A stretch of 64,000 bases of DNA from the NCBI GenBank assembly GCA_963701325.1, contig OY969604.1:1736001-1800000 (forward strand), in the 5' to 3' direction. This stretch comes from Bog-756 sp963701325. GTDB taxonomy: Bacteria; Actinomycetota; Acidimicrobiia; Acidimicrobiales; RAAP-2. The notes beneath the pieces were generated by a model, which worked only from the letters and a program-made list of their open reading frames with translations, did no database searches and was not told where the DNA came from. Below are positions 13,737 to 21,643 of this stretch, one piece after another; position 1 is the stretch's first letter; every line of letters begins with the position of its first letter. Made by a program: the position numbers and the translations under genes.

Positions 13737-14030
13737 TCAGGTGTTGAAGAGCCAGAGGACGCCTTTGGCAAAGACGTAGTTGAGCACGAAGATGAGGATC
13801 ATCAGCGAGATGAGGGTGACCAGGGTCACCGTGGTGTAGTTGATGACCTCTGACCTGTTGGGCCAGGCCACTTGCCGGAGCTCCGAGCGTACCTCGCGGA
13901 GGAACTGGCCGATTCGGAACGGCTCGCGCTTGGGTGTGCGGCGGGGAGCGGGCGCGGTGCGCTTGGGCGCGGCCTCACCGTCGGGGTCCTGGCCCTGACG
14001 CTGCATCATTCGCTTCTGTTCTCGGTTCAC
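13737..14030 (-). CDS. secE: Preprotein translocase subunit SecE
   Basis: SecE is the small essential membrane subunit of SecYEG. With the GTG start at 14030 it has 97 residues: a basic cytosolic N-terminus, the conserved amphipathic segment (EVRSELRQVAWPNRSEV) and one C-terminal transmembrane helix. AAGGAA lies about 8 nt before the GTG. An ATG at 14009 would give 90 residues and cannot be excluded. First gene of the secE-nusG-rplK-rplA run. Confidence 0.95.
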   Translation of the reverse strand: MNREQKRMMQRQGQDPDGEAAPKRTAPAPRRTPKREPFRIGQFLREVRSELRQVAWPNRSEVINYTTVTLVTLISLMILIFVLNYVFAKGVLWLFNT

Positions 14031-14067
14031 GTGCTGGTTCCTTCGGCCGAGGTCACGGGTTGCAGAG

Positions 14068-14140
14068 CAGGGCAGGAGGGACTTGAACCCCCAACCTTCG
14101 GTTTTGGAGACCGGTGCTCTACCAGTTGAGCTACTGCCCT
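14068..14140 (-). tRNA. trnW: tRNA-Trp (CCA anticodon)
   Basis: A full cloverleaf: acceptor AGGGCAG pairs with CTGCCCT, the anticodon loop reads CTCCAAA and the T-arm contains GGTTCAAGTCC. CCA is not encoded. It lies between rpmG and secE, as in many actinobacteria. Confidence 0.97.
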
Positions 14141-14257
14141 CTGACGACCGCCGTGCCGCGATGTGGACAGCCGTTCGCAGGGACGGTCCTTCAGGGTACC
14201 ACCGGGGGCGGCGCCGGGCCCAAGCGGCCGGCGGCCTCGCAGCGGGCGCCCTGTCGC

Positions 14258-14422
14258 CTAGCGGGTCTCCTTGTGCAGGGTGTGCCGGCGGTCCCAGCTG
14301 CAGAACTTCTTCATCTCGATCCGCTCGCGGTCGTTCATCTTGTTCTTGGTCGTGATGTAGTTCCGCCGCTTGCACGACTCACAGGCCAAGGTGACCTGGA
14401 CCCGCTTCTCGTTCTTTGCCAC
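14258..14422 (-). CDS. rpmG: 50S ribosomal protein L33, altered zinc site
   Basis: A 54-aa L33 starting at GTG 14422 behind AAGGAGG; the C-terminus HTLHKETR is typical. Zinc-binding (C+) L33 has two CxxC pairs. Here C14, C17 and C41 are present, but the fourth ligand position (residue 44) is Asp, in FCSWDRRHT. The protein may bind zinc through Asp or bind it weakly. It lies between tRNA-Met and tRNA-Trp. Confidence 0.95.
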   Translation of the reverse strand: MAKNEKRVQVTLACESCKRRNYITTKNKMNDRERIEMKKFCSWDRRHTLHKETR

Positions 14423-14494
14423 GATGCCTCCTTGTCCTGCCGGCCTCGTTGCCGGCAGGTCTTCTGCTCCACTGTGCCCTGGATCCCCGAAACT

Positions 14495-14570
14495 GGTAGC
14501 GGCGGCCGGACTCGAACCGGCGACCCCACGATTATGAGCCGTGTGCTCTGACCAACTGAGCTACGCCGCC
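14495..14570 (-). tRNA. trnM: tRNA-Met (CAT anticodon), CCA encoded
   Basis: Acceptor GGCGGCG, D-arm GCTCAGTTGGTCAGAGC, anticodon loop CTCATAA and T-arm GGTTCGAGTCC, ending in an encoded CCA at 14497-14495. The first acceptor pair is G-U, not the C-A mismatch of initiators, and the gene sits in the usual Met slot beside tRNA-Thr, so an elongator is likely. A lysidine-modified tRNA-Ile with the same gene anticodon cannot be ruled out by eye. Confidence 0.9.
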
Positions 14571-14577
14571 ATGGGCG

Positions 14578-14649
14578 AGCCCCCGGTGGGGATTGAACCC
14601 ACGACCCCCGCCTTACCATGGCGGTGCTCTACCACTGAGCTACAGGGGC
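14578..14649 (-). tRNA. trnT: tRNA-Thr (GGT anticodon)
   Basis: Acceptor GCCCCTG pairs with CGGGGGC; the anticodon stem CCGCC/GGCGG holds loop ATGGTAA; the T-arm reads GGTTCAATCC. CCA is not encoded. It is the first element of the tRNA/rpmG/secE block on this strand. Confidence 0.96.
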
Positions 14650-14725
14650 AGTGCGGCTCAATCGAGCTGCAGCCAGAAGATCATAGCCACCGACGCGGCC
14701 CCACGAACAGGCCTGCACGCCTGGC

Positions 14726-14731
14726 TACCAT
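14726..14731 (+). promoter_or_regulatory. -10 box for a leaderless GNAT mRNA
   Basis: TACCAT ends 6 nt before the ATG at 14738, so transcription would begin at or next to the start codon. There is no Shine-Dalgarno sequence. Confidence 0.5.
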
Positions 14732-14737
14732 CCACGG

Positions 14738-15226
14738 ATGCACGTGCGCATGGCGGGGCCCACCGATGCCGAGCCGGTCCGGATGATCTACAACGCCGAG
14801 GTCACGGCCTCGACCGCCACCTTCGACCTCCGGCCGCGGACGCCCGAGGAACAGGCCGCCTGGATGGCCGAGCACCGGGGGACCTACCCGGTGGTGGTGG
14901 CCGTCGACGACGAGGACCGGGTCCTCGGGTTCGGCTGCCTGTCGGCCTACCGTGACCGGCCGGCCTATGCGACGACCGTCGAGAACTCGGTCTACGTGGA
15001 CGGGGCCCAGCGGGGCACGGGGATCGGCCGGGCACTCCTCGAGGAGCTGGTCCGCCTGGCCACCCGTCACGGGTTCCACACGATGATCGCCCGGGTCGGG
15101 GGTGACAACGTGGCCTCGATTGCGCTCCACCGGTCCTGCGGGTTCGCGCCGGTCGGCGTCGAACGGGAGGTCGGGCGCAAGTTCAACCGGTGGCTGGACG
15201 TCACGGTGCTCCAGCGGATGCTCTGA
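14738..15226 (+). CDS. GNAT N-acetyltransferase, phosphinothricin/MnaT-like
   Basis: A 162-aa single-domain acetyltransferase. The acetyl-CoA loop QRGTGIGRALL is near residue 90, and the N-terminus (MHVRMAGPTDAEPVRMIYNAEV) and C-terminal CGFAPVGVEREVGRKFNRW match the family that includes phosphinothricin and methionine-sulfone acetyltransferases. The likely reaction is N-acetylation of a small amino-acid-like compound. It stands alone, divergent from the tRNA block. The substrate is inference from family resemblance. Confidence 0.85.
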   Translation: MHVRMAGPTDAEPVRMIYNAEVTASTATFDLRPRTPEEQAAWMAEHRGTYPVVVAVDDEDRVLGFGCLSAYRDRPAYATTVENSVYVDGAQRGTGIGRALLEELVRLATRHGFHTMIARVGGDNVASIALHRSCGFAPVGVEREVGRKFNRWLDVTVLQRML

Positions 15227-15270
15227 GAGATAGAGACAGCCCAGGTCCGGCCGGCCGGCCGGGGTCGGCG

Positions 15271-16968
15271 TCAGGCCGGGCTCACCGCCGGCTCGGACGC
15301 TGGGGTGACCCGCACCACCACGACCTGGGACGGGCGGCGCTCCCAGGCGGTGACCGGGACGGTGAGGATGAACAGCAGCCAGAGCAGGGTCAGCACGATC
15401 TGCAGCGGGTCCCCGTGGAGCAGCGGGCCGAGCAGCGCTGTCGCACCGGGCAGTTCGATGAAGGCGGTCACCATCGAGAGACCGATGATGAACGACCGGA
15501 GCCGGCCGAGGGCCACCGGTGCGAGCAGGATGAGGCCCCACGAGAGGTACCACGGCTGGACAACCGGACCGAGGAGCACGAAGACCAGGAGGGTGATCCC
15601 GAGCGCCTTCAGCGTGCCGATGCGATCGCTGTTGAACAGCAACCAGAGCCCGGCTGCCGCTGCGGTGAGCAGCCCGAGGACACGGGTGACCGTGAGCACG
15701 CCGCCGAGCCCGAACCCGAGATGGGCCACGTGCGCCACTCCGGTCACCAGCAAGGCGAGCGACGTCGTGGGTGCCGTCCAGGAGCGCACCGCGCCCGGGG
15801 TGCCGAGGATGCTGACCCACCCCCAGCCGAGTCCGCTCACGTAGGAGAAGAAGCCGAGGACCCCGACCCCGATCAGACCCGCGGTGACGACGGGCCGGAT
15901 CCGGTCGCGCGTCGGCACACCGTTGCCCAACCAGCTCCAGCCGATGTAGAGGACGCCGATCGCCGCCGGTGCCTTGATGGCCGTGGCCAGCGCGCAGAGC
16001 ACGACCCCGACGATCGGGTGTTTCTCCTTGGCCGCGGTGATCCCGGCCACCAGCAGGCCCAGCATCAAGGCGTCGTTGTGGGCGCCCCCGACGAGGTGGA
16101 AGATCGTGACCGGATTGAGGATCATCATGGTAAAGAGCTCGCCCCCGTCCCGGTGGTAGAGCCGGGCGAGCCGCGGCACGCAGAACGCGATGAGCAGGAC
16201 ACCGGCAAAAGCGAGCAACCGGAGCAGCACGATGGTGGCCAGCTCGTTGTGGAAGGTGATCCGGGCGAAGAAGCCGTCCAGCTGGAGGAAGAGTGGCCCG
16301 TAGGGAGCGGGCGCGTTGCCCCAGAGCTGGTCGACCGGCGCCGTGTAGGAGTTGTTCCCGAGCTCGAAGGGCCCGTAGAGGTAGGGGTTCATGTGCCGGC
16401 TGACCATCTCGCCCTGCGCCGCATACGAGTAGACGTCCCGGCTGAAGAGCGGAGCGATGACCAGGACCGGCAGGGACCACAGCCCGAAGACCCACATCAG
16501 CTTGTTGACCGAGACGCCCGGGCACCGTCGGTAGAGACGGATCATCGCCCACCAGACCCGCATGAAGAGCAGGAGGCCGCCGTAGACCGCGGCGAGGGAG
16601 AAGTAGAACCCCCAGCGGCTGGGTGTGGTCGTCGACGGCTCGCCGAAGAACCACACGCCCGGCATCTCGAGCTTGAAGGGCGAGCTCGGCAACGAGGCGC
16701 CGATGCTCACCCCGAGCATGGCCACGAACCCGAGGAGCGCTGGACGGAGGACGAGTCCCCGTGGCTCCGATCCGTCGCCGGGCGCCGGGGTGGTCCCGCT
16801 CTCGGAGGTGGCGCTGGCCAGGAGATCGCGCAGGTAGCCGAAGAGGGTCAGCGCGGCCCGGAGGAGGGCCGGCGATCCGTGTGCCCCTGCCGAGCCGATC
16901 GGCGGAGCGGCATCGCCGAGGTCACGATCGCCTCGCTGCACCGCCGCCCCTGTGCGTTCGGATGACAT
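15271..16968 (-). CDS. MptB-like polyprenol-phosphomannose alpha-1,6-mannosyltransferase
   Basis: A 565-aa GT-C type membrane glycosyltransferase with about a dozen hydrophobic segments. The region SRDVYSYAAQGEMVSRHMNP with NAPAPYGPLFL downstream resembles MptB/MptA enzymes, which extend the mannan core of lipomannan from polyprenol-phosphate-mannose. Start ATG at 16968 with GAGGAGAA about 10 nt upstream; an in-frame start at 17091 lacks a binding site. It is a single gene, convergent with the GNAT gene. The mannan substrate is inferred from the family. Confidence 0.75.
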   Translation of the reverse strand: MSSERTGAAVQRGDRDLGDAAPPIGSAGAHGSPALLRAALTLFGYLRDLLASATSESGTTPAPGDGSEPRGLVLRPALLGFVAMLGVSIGASLPSSPFKLEMPGVWFFGEPSTTTPSRWGFYFSLAAVYGGLLLFMRVWWAMIRLYRRCPGVSVNKLMWVFGLWSLPVLVIAPLFSRDVYSYAAQGEMVSRHMNPYLYGPFELGNNSYTAPVDQLWGNAPAPYGPLFLQLDGFFARITFHNELATIVLLRLLAFAGVLLIAFCVPRLARLYHRDGGELFTMMILNPVTIFHLVGGAHNDALMLGLLVAGITAAKEKHPIVGVVLCALATAIKAPAAIGVLYIGWSWLGNGVPTRDRIRPVVTAGLIGVGVLGFFSYVSGLGWGWVSILGTPGAVRSWTAPTTSLALLVTGVAHVAHLGFGLGGVLTVTRVLGLLTAAAAGLWLLFNSDRIGTLKALGITLLVFVLLGPVVQPWYLSWGLILLAPVALGRLRSFIIGLSMVTAFIELPGATALLGPLLHGDPLQIVLTLLWLLFILTVPVTAWERRPSQVVVVRVTPASEPAVSPA

Positions 16969-17168
16969 GGGGTCGGGGGTTCTCCTCGGTCGTGCAGCGA
17001 TCTGACCGGGCGAGCGGGAATCCCGTGTCACCCGGGTGTGTGCGGTCCCCCCGACAGCGGCGCCCCGTGCTCGGGCAACCCGTGAACGCAATCATTCCGT
17101 AACGTCATTGTAACCATCGGCGGACCCCCTGCAAGTGTCGGTCCGACCTTCCCGCCCGCGGGTGTGAC

Positions 17169-17211
17169 GGAGCCCCGGGAGGAGGGCGCGCGCCACTCCC
17201 ACCGGGGCTCC
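17169..17211. terminator. Hairpin downstream of tRNA-Tyr
   Basis: GGAGCCCCGG (17169-17178) and CCGGGGCTCC (17202-17211) form a perfect 10-bp stem just 3' of the tRNA on the minus strand. No T-run follows. Confidence 0.5.
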
Positions 17212-17217
17212 CTGGGG

Positions 17218-17299
17218 TGGGCCGGGAAGGATTCGAACCTTCGAAGGCAGAACCGGCAGATTTACAGTCTGCTCCCTTTGGCCGCTCGGGCACCGACCC
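17218..17299 (-). tRNA. trnY: tRNA-Tyr (GTA anticodon)
   Basis: An 82-nt class II tRNA with a long variable arm. Acceptor GGGTCGG pairs with CCGGCCC, the anticodon loop reads CTGTAAA and the T-arm is GGTTCGAATCC. CCA is not encoded. Confidence 0.96.
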
Positions 17300-17331
17300 G
17301 CAGGCGGGAAGGTTACTGCCTGGTGCAGCGG

Positions 17332-17337
17332 TACTGT
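17332..17337 (+). promoter_or_regulatory. -10 box for leaderless yajQ mRNA
   Basis: TACTGT ends 6 nt before the ATG at 17344 and no Shine-Dalgarno sequence is present. Confidence 0.5.
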
Positions 17338-17343
17338 TTCGCC

Positions 17344-17832
17344 ATGCCCACCTTCGACGTCGTCTCCGAAGTCGACATGCAGGAAGTACGCAACGCAGTG
17401 GACCAGGCCAACCGCGAGGCCGCGACCCGCTTCGACTTCAAGGGCACAGACTCGACCATCGAGTTCTCCGACAAGGAGCTGCTCCTGACCTCGTCGACCG
17501 ACGACAGGCTGCGTGCGCTCTACCAAGTGCTCCAGGAGAAGATGGTCCGGCGCGAGGTCTCGCTCAAGTCGTTCGAAGTGGGCAAGGTCGAAGAGGCGAC
17601 CAAGGGCACCGCACGCCAGCGTCTCGGGATCCGGGCCGGCATCTCCTCTGACCACGCCAAGAAGATCAACCGGTACATCAAGGACCTCGGCCTCAAGGGC
17701 GTCAGCTCCCAGACCCAGGGTGACCAGCTGCGGGTGACCGGCAAGAAGCGGGACGACCTCCAGTCGGTCATCGCCAAGCTCAAGGGTGAGGACTTCGGGA
17801 TCCCGCTGCAGTTCGAGAACTTCCGCGACTGA
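17344..17832 (+). CDS. yajQ: YajQ-family cyclic-di-GMP/nucleotide-binding protein
   Basis: A 162-aa protein of the YajQ (UPF0234) family with full-length similarity: MPTFDVVSEVDMQEVRNAVD at the N-terminus, ATRFDFKGTDS near residue 30 and IPLQFENFRD at the end. Some family members bind cyclic di-GMP and act as effectors, while others have been linked to tRNA binding. An EAL-domain protein at the right end of the window could in principle affect the same second messenger. Monocistronic. Confidence 0.9.
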   Translation: MPTFDVVSEVDMQEVRNAVDQANREAATRFDFKGTDSTIEFSDKELLLTSSTDDRLRALYQVLQEKMVRREVSLKSFEVGKVEEATKGTARQRLGIRAGISSDHAKKINRYIKDLGLKGVSSQTQGDQLRVTGKKRDDLQSVIAKLKGEDFGIPLQFENFRD

Positions 17833-17880
17833 CGGCGGTCGTCGAGCCCGCTCAGACCGACCCGCCTGATCCCCGTCGGC

Positions 17881-18132
17881 TCAGGAGGCCCGCCGCGAAG
17901 CCTTCCAGACCGAGAGCGCCACCAGCACCGCCACCAACACCGGCATCAGGTAGGCGGCAACGGTGCGGGCGCCCGGGTGGACGCAGATGAGGGCAACGAC
18001 GCCGATCACCGCGGCCGTGCCGACGAACAACTCGGGAGTGTCACCGATCAGGAACTCCCACCAGAAGCGTCCGAACGCGGACACCCACCGGAGCGGCAGC
18101 GGCCGGCCCTCCGGACCGCGGCCGTCACCCAT
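17881..18132 (-). CDS. Small two-helix membrane protein, unknown
   Basis: An 83-aa protein with two predicted membrane helices (about residues 35-52 and 58-75) and a short basic tail. I do not recognise the family. Its ATG lies 8 nt inside the end of the COG4280-like gene, so it is probably co-translated with it. A role next to that transporter-like protein is inference. Confidence 0.6.
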   Translation of the reverse strand: MGDGRGPEGRPLPLRWVSAFGRFWWEFLIGDTPELFVGTAAVIGVVALICVHPGARTVAAYLMPVLVAVLVALSVWKASRRAS

Positions 18133-18928
18133 GGGCCGACCCGCCGGCCGGAGCGAGCCCGGCGACCTGACTGTCCGCTGCAGGCCCCACGGCCCTGCGG
18201 CGCGACGCGACGACCAGACCCCAGGCGACGAGGCCGTACCACCCCACCAGCACCGGGATCGCGAGTTCGGAGCCGGGCCAGTCGACGTGCACGCCCTCGC
18301 CGGCCCAGAACGTCCCGAAGCTCACCAGCATCAGGCCGACGCCCATCTTCATGGCGTTCTCGGGGACCCCGGAGAGCTGCCGGTGCACGAGGAGCCCGAC
18401 CGCGCAGACCACGACCACGGCCGCCCCCGCCGCAACCGCGGCCAGTCCGAGGCGGTGGGAGGTCGTCCCGAGGGTGAGGACGATGACCACGACCTCGAGA
18501 CCCTCGAGGAAGACCCCCTTGAAGGCGACGACGAACCCGGTCGCGTCGCGACCCGACGTCGGCGCCCCCGAGAGCTCGGCCACCTGTTCGGCGTAGATGG
18601 CGTCCTCGTCGTGCTTGGCCTTGAGCCCGCCCGCGCGCAGCACGGCCTTGCGCAGCCACTGGAGGCCGAAGACGAGCAGCAGTCCCCCCACCACCAGCCG
18701 GAGCACCGAGAGCGGGACGTAGTGCACCAGCGCCGGACCGAGCGCGGCAACCAGAGTTGCGAGGACGACCAGTGCGACCGCCACCCCCTCCAGTGCGGAC
18801 CGCCATCCGCGGGTGACCCCGACCGCGAGGACGATGGTGAGCGCCTCGACCATCTCGACCGCGCAGGCCAAGAAGACGGCGGTCACCAGGACCACCGATC
18901 CGCTCGACGTGGTGGTGCCGATCAGCAC
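18125..18928 (-). CDS. COG4280-like polytopic membrane protein
   Basis: A 267-aa membrane protein with seven or so hydrophobic segments. Two acidic motifs sit in helices, ACAVEMVEALTIVLAVG near the N-terminus and FLEGLEVVVIVLTLG in the middle. They recall the REGLE motifs of FTR1 iron permeases and the duplicated E-rich motifs of TMEM165/GDT1 cation transporters, so cation transport is a reasonable guess. Start GTG at 18928, 18 nt after the GtrA stop; other starts are possible. It forms an operon with the GtrA gene and the small 83-aa protein. Confidence 0.65.
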   Translation of the reverse strand: MLIGTTTSSGSVVLVTAVFLACAVEMVEALTIVLAVGVTRGWRSALEGVAVALVVLATLVAALGPALVHYVPLSVLRLVVGGLLLVFGLQWLRKAVLRAGGLKAKHDEDAIYAEQVAELSGAPTSGRDATGFVVAFKGVFLEGLEVVVIVLTLGTTSHRLGLAAVAAGAAVVVVCAVGLLVHRQLSGVPENAMKMGVGLMLVSFGTFWAGEGVHVDWPGSELAIPVLVGWYGLVAWGLVVASRRRAVGPAADSQVAGLAPAGGSAHG

Positions 18929-18945
18929 GGCGGTCCCCGGTCGGA

Positions 18946-19446
18946 TCAGGCCGCCTCGACGAGCTCGTCGAGCTCCTCGAGGGTGTGTACGTGGAACAGT
19001 CGGTTGAACACCAGGAATTTGAGCACCCAGAAGATGCCGAAGGAGAGCAGGTTCGCCGCCAGGACCACCAGGGTCTGGGCGAAGTGGCTCAGGTGATGCT
19101 CGATCCCGATGTGGCGAGCCAGTGCGGCGCCGCCGATCGAGACCACGATCCCGAGCGCCGACATCGCCCAGAACGGGACGATCTCGGTGGTCAGGGCCGA
19201 CCGCCCGCCCTTGCCCCAGACCCATTGGCGGTTGAGATAGTACGAGGGGACAGTCGCCACCACGTTGGCGAACACGGTGCTCGCGATCTCCCCCCACAGG
19301 TGCAGGACGCCGAACACGAGCGCGAGAACACCGAAGGAGACGGCGGTCGAGACCACCGACACCATCGAGTACTTGAACAGCCTCCTGGCCTCGGGAGTGT
19401 CCCGTTTCTCCCAGAGATGTTCGACGCGCACGGCGAGACTCGGCAT
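18946..19446 (-). CDS. GtrA-family membrane protein
   Basis: A 166-aa protein with four membrane helices and the GtrA core (RLFKYSMVSVVSTAVSFGVL, then VPSYYLNRQWVWG). GtrA-like proteins move or present lipid-linked sugars for O-antigen or arabinogalactan modification. I choose the ATG at 19446 because a TAGGGT box lies 7 nt upstream; the in-frame GTG at 19455 overlaps that box. Lead gene of a three-gene operon. Confidence 0.85.
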   Translation of the reverse strand: MPSLAVRVEHLWEKRDTPEARRLFKYSMVSVVSTAVSFGVLALVFGVLHLWGEIASTVFANVVATVPSYYLNRQWVWGKGGRSALTTEIVPFWAMSALGIVVSIGGAALARHIGIEHHLSHFAQTLVVLAANLLSFGIFWVLKFLVFNRLFHVHTLEELDELVEAA

Positions 19447-19453
19447 TCGGCCC

Positions 19454-19459
19454 ACCCTA
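19454..19459 (-). promoter_or_regulatory. -10 box for leaderless GtrA mRNA
   Basis: TAGGGT on the minus strand ends 7 nt before the ATG at 19446. Confidence 0.45.
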
Positions 19460-19530
19460 GTCGTCGCCCCTCACGCACAGCAGTTCAGCGCGAGCCCTGA
19501 GTCACCCTGCGTGCAGGGTGACCAGGTCGT

Positions 19531-20709
19531 TCAGGCGCTCACCACGTTGGCCCGGGCCACCGCGCCGAACCAGTCGGCGCTGGGCTTGGGGGTGCGCACG
19601 AACGTCTGCCGGTCGACTGCCACCAGACCGAACGTCGGACGGTAACCGAGGACCCACTCGAAGTTGTCCATGAGGCTCCAGTAGAAGTAGCCGCGTACGT
19701 CGATGCCGTCGTCGAGGCACCTGCGTACGCCGGCGAGAGCCCGTCCGACGTACTCGATCCGGTCCTCGTCCTTGTCGGTCCCGATCCCGTTCTCGGTCAC
19801 GTAGACCGGGAGGCCACCGGTGACCTCGTGGGCGCGGCGGACCGTGCCTTCGAGGGCCTCGGGCCAGAACTCGTACCCCATCTGGGTGGTCCGCACGCCG
19901 TCCTCGGAACCGAGCGTGCCGTCCGGCCCGACCCGCATCCGGGTATAGGTCTGGACCCCGACGAAGTCGTCGCCGCCGGTCGCCTCCAGGAACACGTCCT
20001 CGTTCGGACGCCGCAGCCGCTCGAGCCACTCCTCGCCACCCGGTTGCAGCTGGAAGTCGGTCATCGAGAGCGTGAGCCCGATCGGGAACTCCCCCGGTCC
20101 CGAGCGGATCGCCTCGACCGCTTTGCGGTGGGCGGAGACCATCGCCGCGTTGACCACGTCCCTGCGGGTGCGGTCCCGCACCCGGGGCGGGAAGAGCCCG
20201 TGGCGCCACCCCATGGTGGCGACCACGTTGGGCTCGTTGAGCGTGCAGGCCATCCCGATGAGATCCCCCATGTGGGCGGTGACCCGCTCGCAGAGCCGGG
20301 CGAAGCGATCGGCGGCATGGAGGGCTTCCCAGGTACCCGCGGCAGCCAGCCAACGCGGGTGGGTGAAGTGGTGGAAGGTCACGACCGGAAGCACCCCGTG
20401 CTCATGGCAGGTGGCGGCCATCCGTCGGTAGTGGTCGAGGGCGACCGTGGAGAACTCCCCCTCCTCGGGTTCGATGCGGCTCCACTCGATGGAGAACCGG
20501 TAGGCCGCAAGACCGAGGGCTGCAACCTGCGCGATGTCCTCGGGGTAGCGGTTGAACGAGTCGCATGCGTCGCCGCTCACGTCCGCGCACCCCGAGGTGG
20601 GGTCGTGCTCCATGGCCCACCAGTCGTTGTTGACGTTGCCGCCCTCGATCTGGTGAGCGGCGGTGGCGGTCCCCCACAGGAAGCGGTCGGGAAAGGTGAT
20701 TTCGGGCAC
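19531..20709 (-). CDS. Family 1 beta-glucosidase
   Basis: A 392-aa GH1 retaining glycosidase. Acid/base Glu is in TLNEPNVV (about residue 150) and the nucleophile Glu in YVTENGIG (about residue 315). The substrate-binding N-terminus FLWGTATAAHQIEGG is intact. No signal peptide, so it acts in the cytoplasm on imported glucosides. The GTG at 20709 is preceded by TACGGT at 6 nt; the frame extends upstream but without homology. Divergent from tesB. Confidence 0.93.
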   Translation of the reverse strand: MPEITFPDRFLWGTATAAHQIEGGNVNNDWWAMEHDPTSGCADVSGDACDSFNRYPEDIAQVAALGLAAYRFSIEWSRIEPEEGEFSTVALDHYRRMAATCHEHGVLPVVTFHHFTHPRWLAAAGTWEALHAADRFARLCERVTAHMGDLIGMACTLNEPNVVATMGWRHGLFPPRVRDRTRRDVVNAAMVSAHRKAVEAIRSGPGEFPIGLTLSMTDFQLQPGGEEWLERLRRPNEDVFLEATGGDDFVGVQTYTRMRVGPDGTLGSEDGVRTTQMGYEFWPEALEGTVRRAHEVTGGLPVYVTENGIGTDKDEDRIEYVGRALAGVRRCLDDGIDVRGYFYWSLMDNFEWVLGYRPTFGLVAVDRQTFVRTPKPSADWFGAVARANVVSA

Positions 20710-20715
20710 GGGCCA

Positions 20716-20721
20716 ACCGTA
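20716..20721 (-). promoter_or_regulatory. -10 box for leaderless beta-glucosidase mRNA
   Basis: TACGGT on the minus strand ends 6 nt before the GTG at 20709. Confidence 0.45.
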
Positions 20722-20756
20722 GCGGGCGTCCCCGCCCGCTCTGGCAGGATGGAGCG

Positions 20757-21617
20757 GTGAGCGACGCACTCGAGTTCCTCGTCGACCTCCTCGATCTCGA
20801 ACCGATCGAGGTCAACATCTTCCGGGGGGTGAGCCCGCACGAGGACCGCCAACGGGTCTTCGGGGGTCAAGTGGCCGCCCAGTCCCTGATGGCCGCCGGG
20901 CGCACCGTCGACCACGGCCGCCCGCACTCGCTGCACGCCTACTTCCTCCGTCCGGGCGACCCGGAGGTTCCGATCCTCTACGAGGTCGACCGCATCCGCG
21001 ACGGCCGGTCCTTCACCACCCGCAGGGTGGTCGCCATCCAGCACGGGCGCGCCATCTTCAACATGTCGACCTCGTTCCACGTGGACGAGGTGGGCCTCTC
21101 CCATCAGTTCCCGATGCCCGAGGTCCCCGACCCCGAGTCGCTGGAGACGCTCGCGACCCGTCTCGAGCCGTACCGGGACAGCCTGGGTGACTGGTTCGCC
21201 CGGCCCCACCCGATCGACCAGCGTCACATCGGGCCGCTGCCCTTCCTGCACGGTGCCGGCAAGGAGCCCACCCAACGACTGTGGATCCGGGCGGACGGGA
21301 CCCTTCCCGACGACCCGCTACTGCACACCTGCATCGCCGTGTACGCCTCGGACATGTCGCTGTTCGACACCATGCTCGCTCCGCACGAGGTGAGCTGGGA
21401 CGACGTCACCTTCATGGGGGCCAGCCTCGACCACTGCATGTGGTTCCACCGACCCTTCCGGGCCGACGAATGGCTGCTCTATGACATGGACAGCCCGTCG
21501 GCCTTCGGCGCGCGGGGCCTGGCCCGGGGCCTCATGTTCGCCCGCACCGGCGAACTGGTCGTGTCCATGGTCCAGGAAGGGCTGATGCGAGTGATCGGCG
21601 GGTCGGGCGGCGGCTGA
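20757..21617 (+). CDS. tesB: Acyl-CoA thioesterase II
   Basis: A 286-aa double-hotdog thioesterase that hydrolyses medium and long acyl-CoAs. The motifs VFGGQVAAQSLMAA (residue 34 on), SLHAYFLRPG and, late in the second hotdog, ASLDHCMWFHR are typical of TesB. Start GTG at 20757; CAGGAT lies 6 nt upstream, a weak leaderless-type box. Convergent with citrate synthase across a short palindrome. Confidence 0.93.
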   Translation: MSDALEFLVDLLDLEPIEVNIFRGVSPHEDRQRVFGGQVAAQSLMAAGRTVDHGRPHSLHAYFLRPGDPEVPILYEVDRIRDGRSFTTRRVVAIQHGRAIFNMSTSFHVDEVGLSHQFPMPEVPDPESLETLATRLEPYRDSLGDWFARPHPIDQRHIGPLPFLHGAGKEPTQRLWIRADGTLPDDPLLHTCIAVYASDMSLFDTMLAPHEVSWDDVTFMGASLDHCMWFHRPFRADEWLLYDMDSPSAFGARGLARGLMFARTGELVVSMVQEGLMRVIGGSGGG

Positions 21618-21622
21618 GCTGG

Positions 21623-21638
21623 CCACCGCCGGCGGTGG
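21623..21638. terminator. Palindrome between tesB and gltA
   Basis: CCACCGCCGGCGGTGG is a perfect 16-bp inverted repeat between two convergent genes, 5 nt after the tesB stop. It can serve either strand but has no T-tract. Confidence 0.4.
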
Positions 21639-21643
21639 GCCCG

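Noticed and set aside
14495..14570. Initiator tRNA or tRNA-Ile2 instead of elongator tRNA-Met
   Set aside because: The 5' end pairs normally (no initiator mismatch) and the gene sits in the standard Met position; the Ile2 option remains possible but less likely.
15190..16965. A 591-codon plus frame opposite the MptB-like gene
   Set aside because: Composition (Glu/Asp/Arg/Gly/His with no hydrophobic core) is typical of the antisense of a membrane-protein gene.
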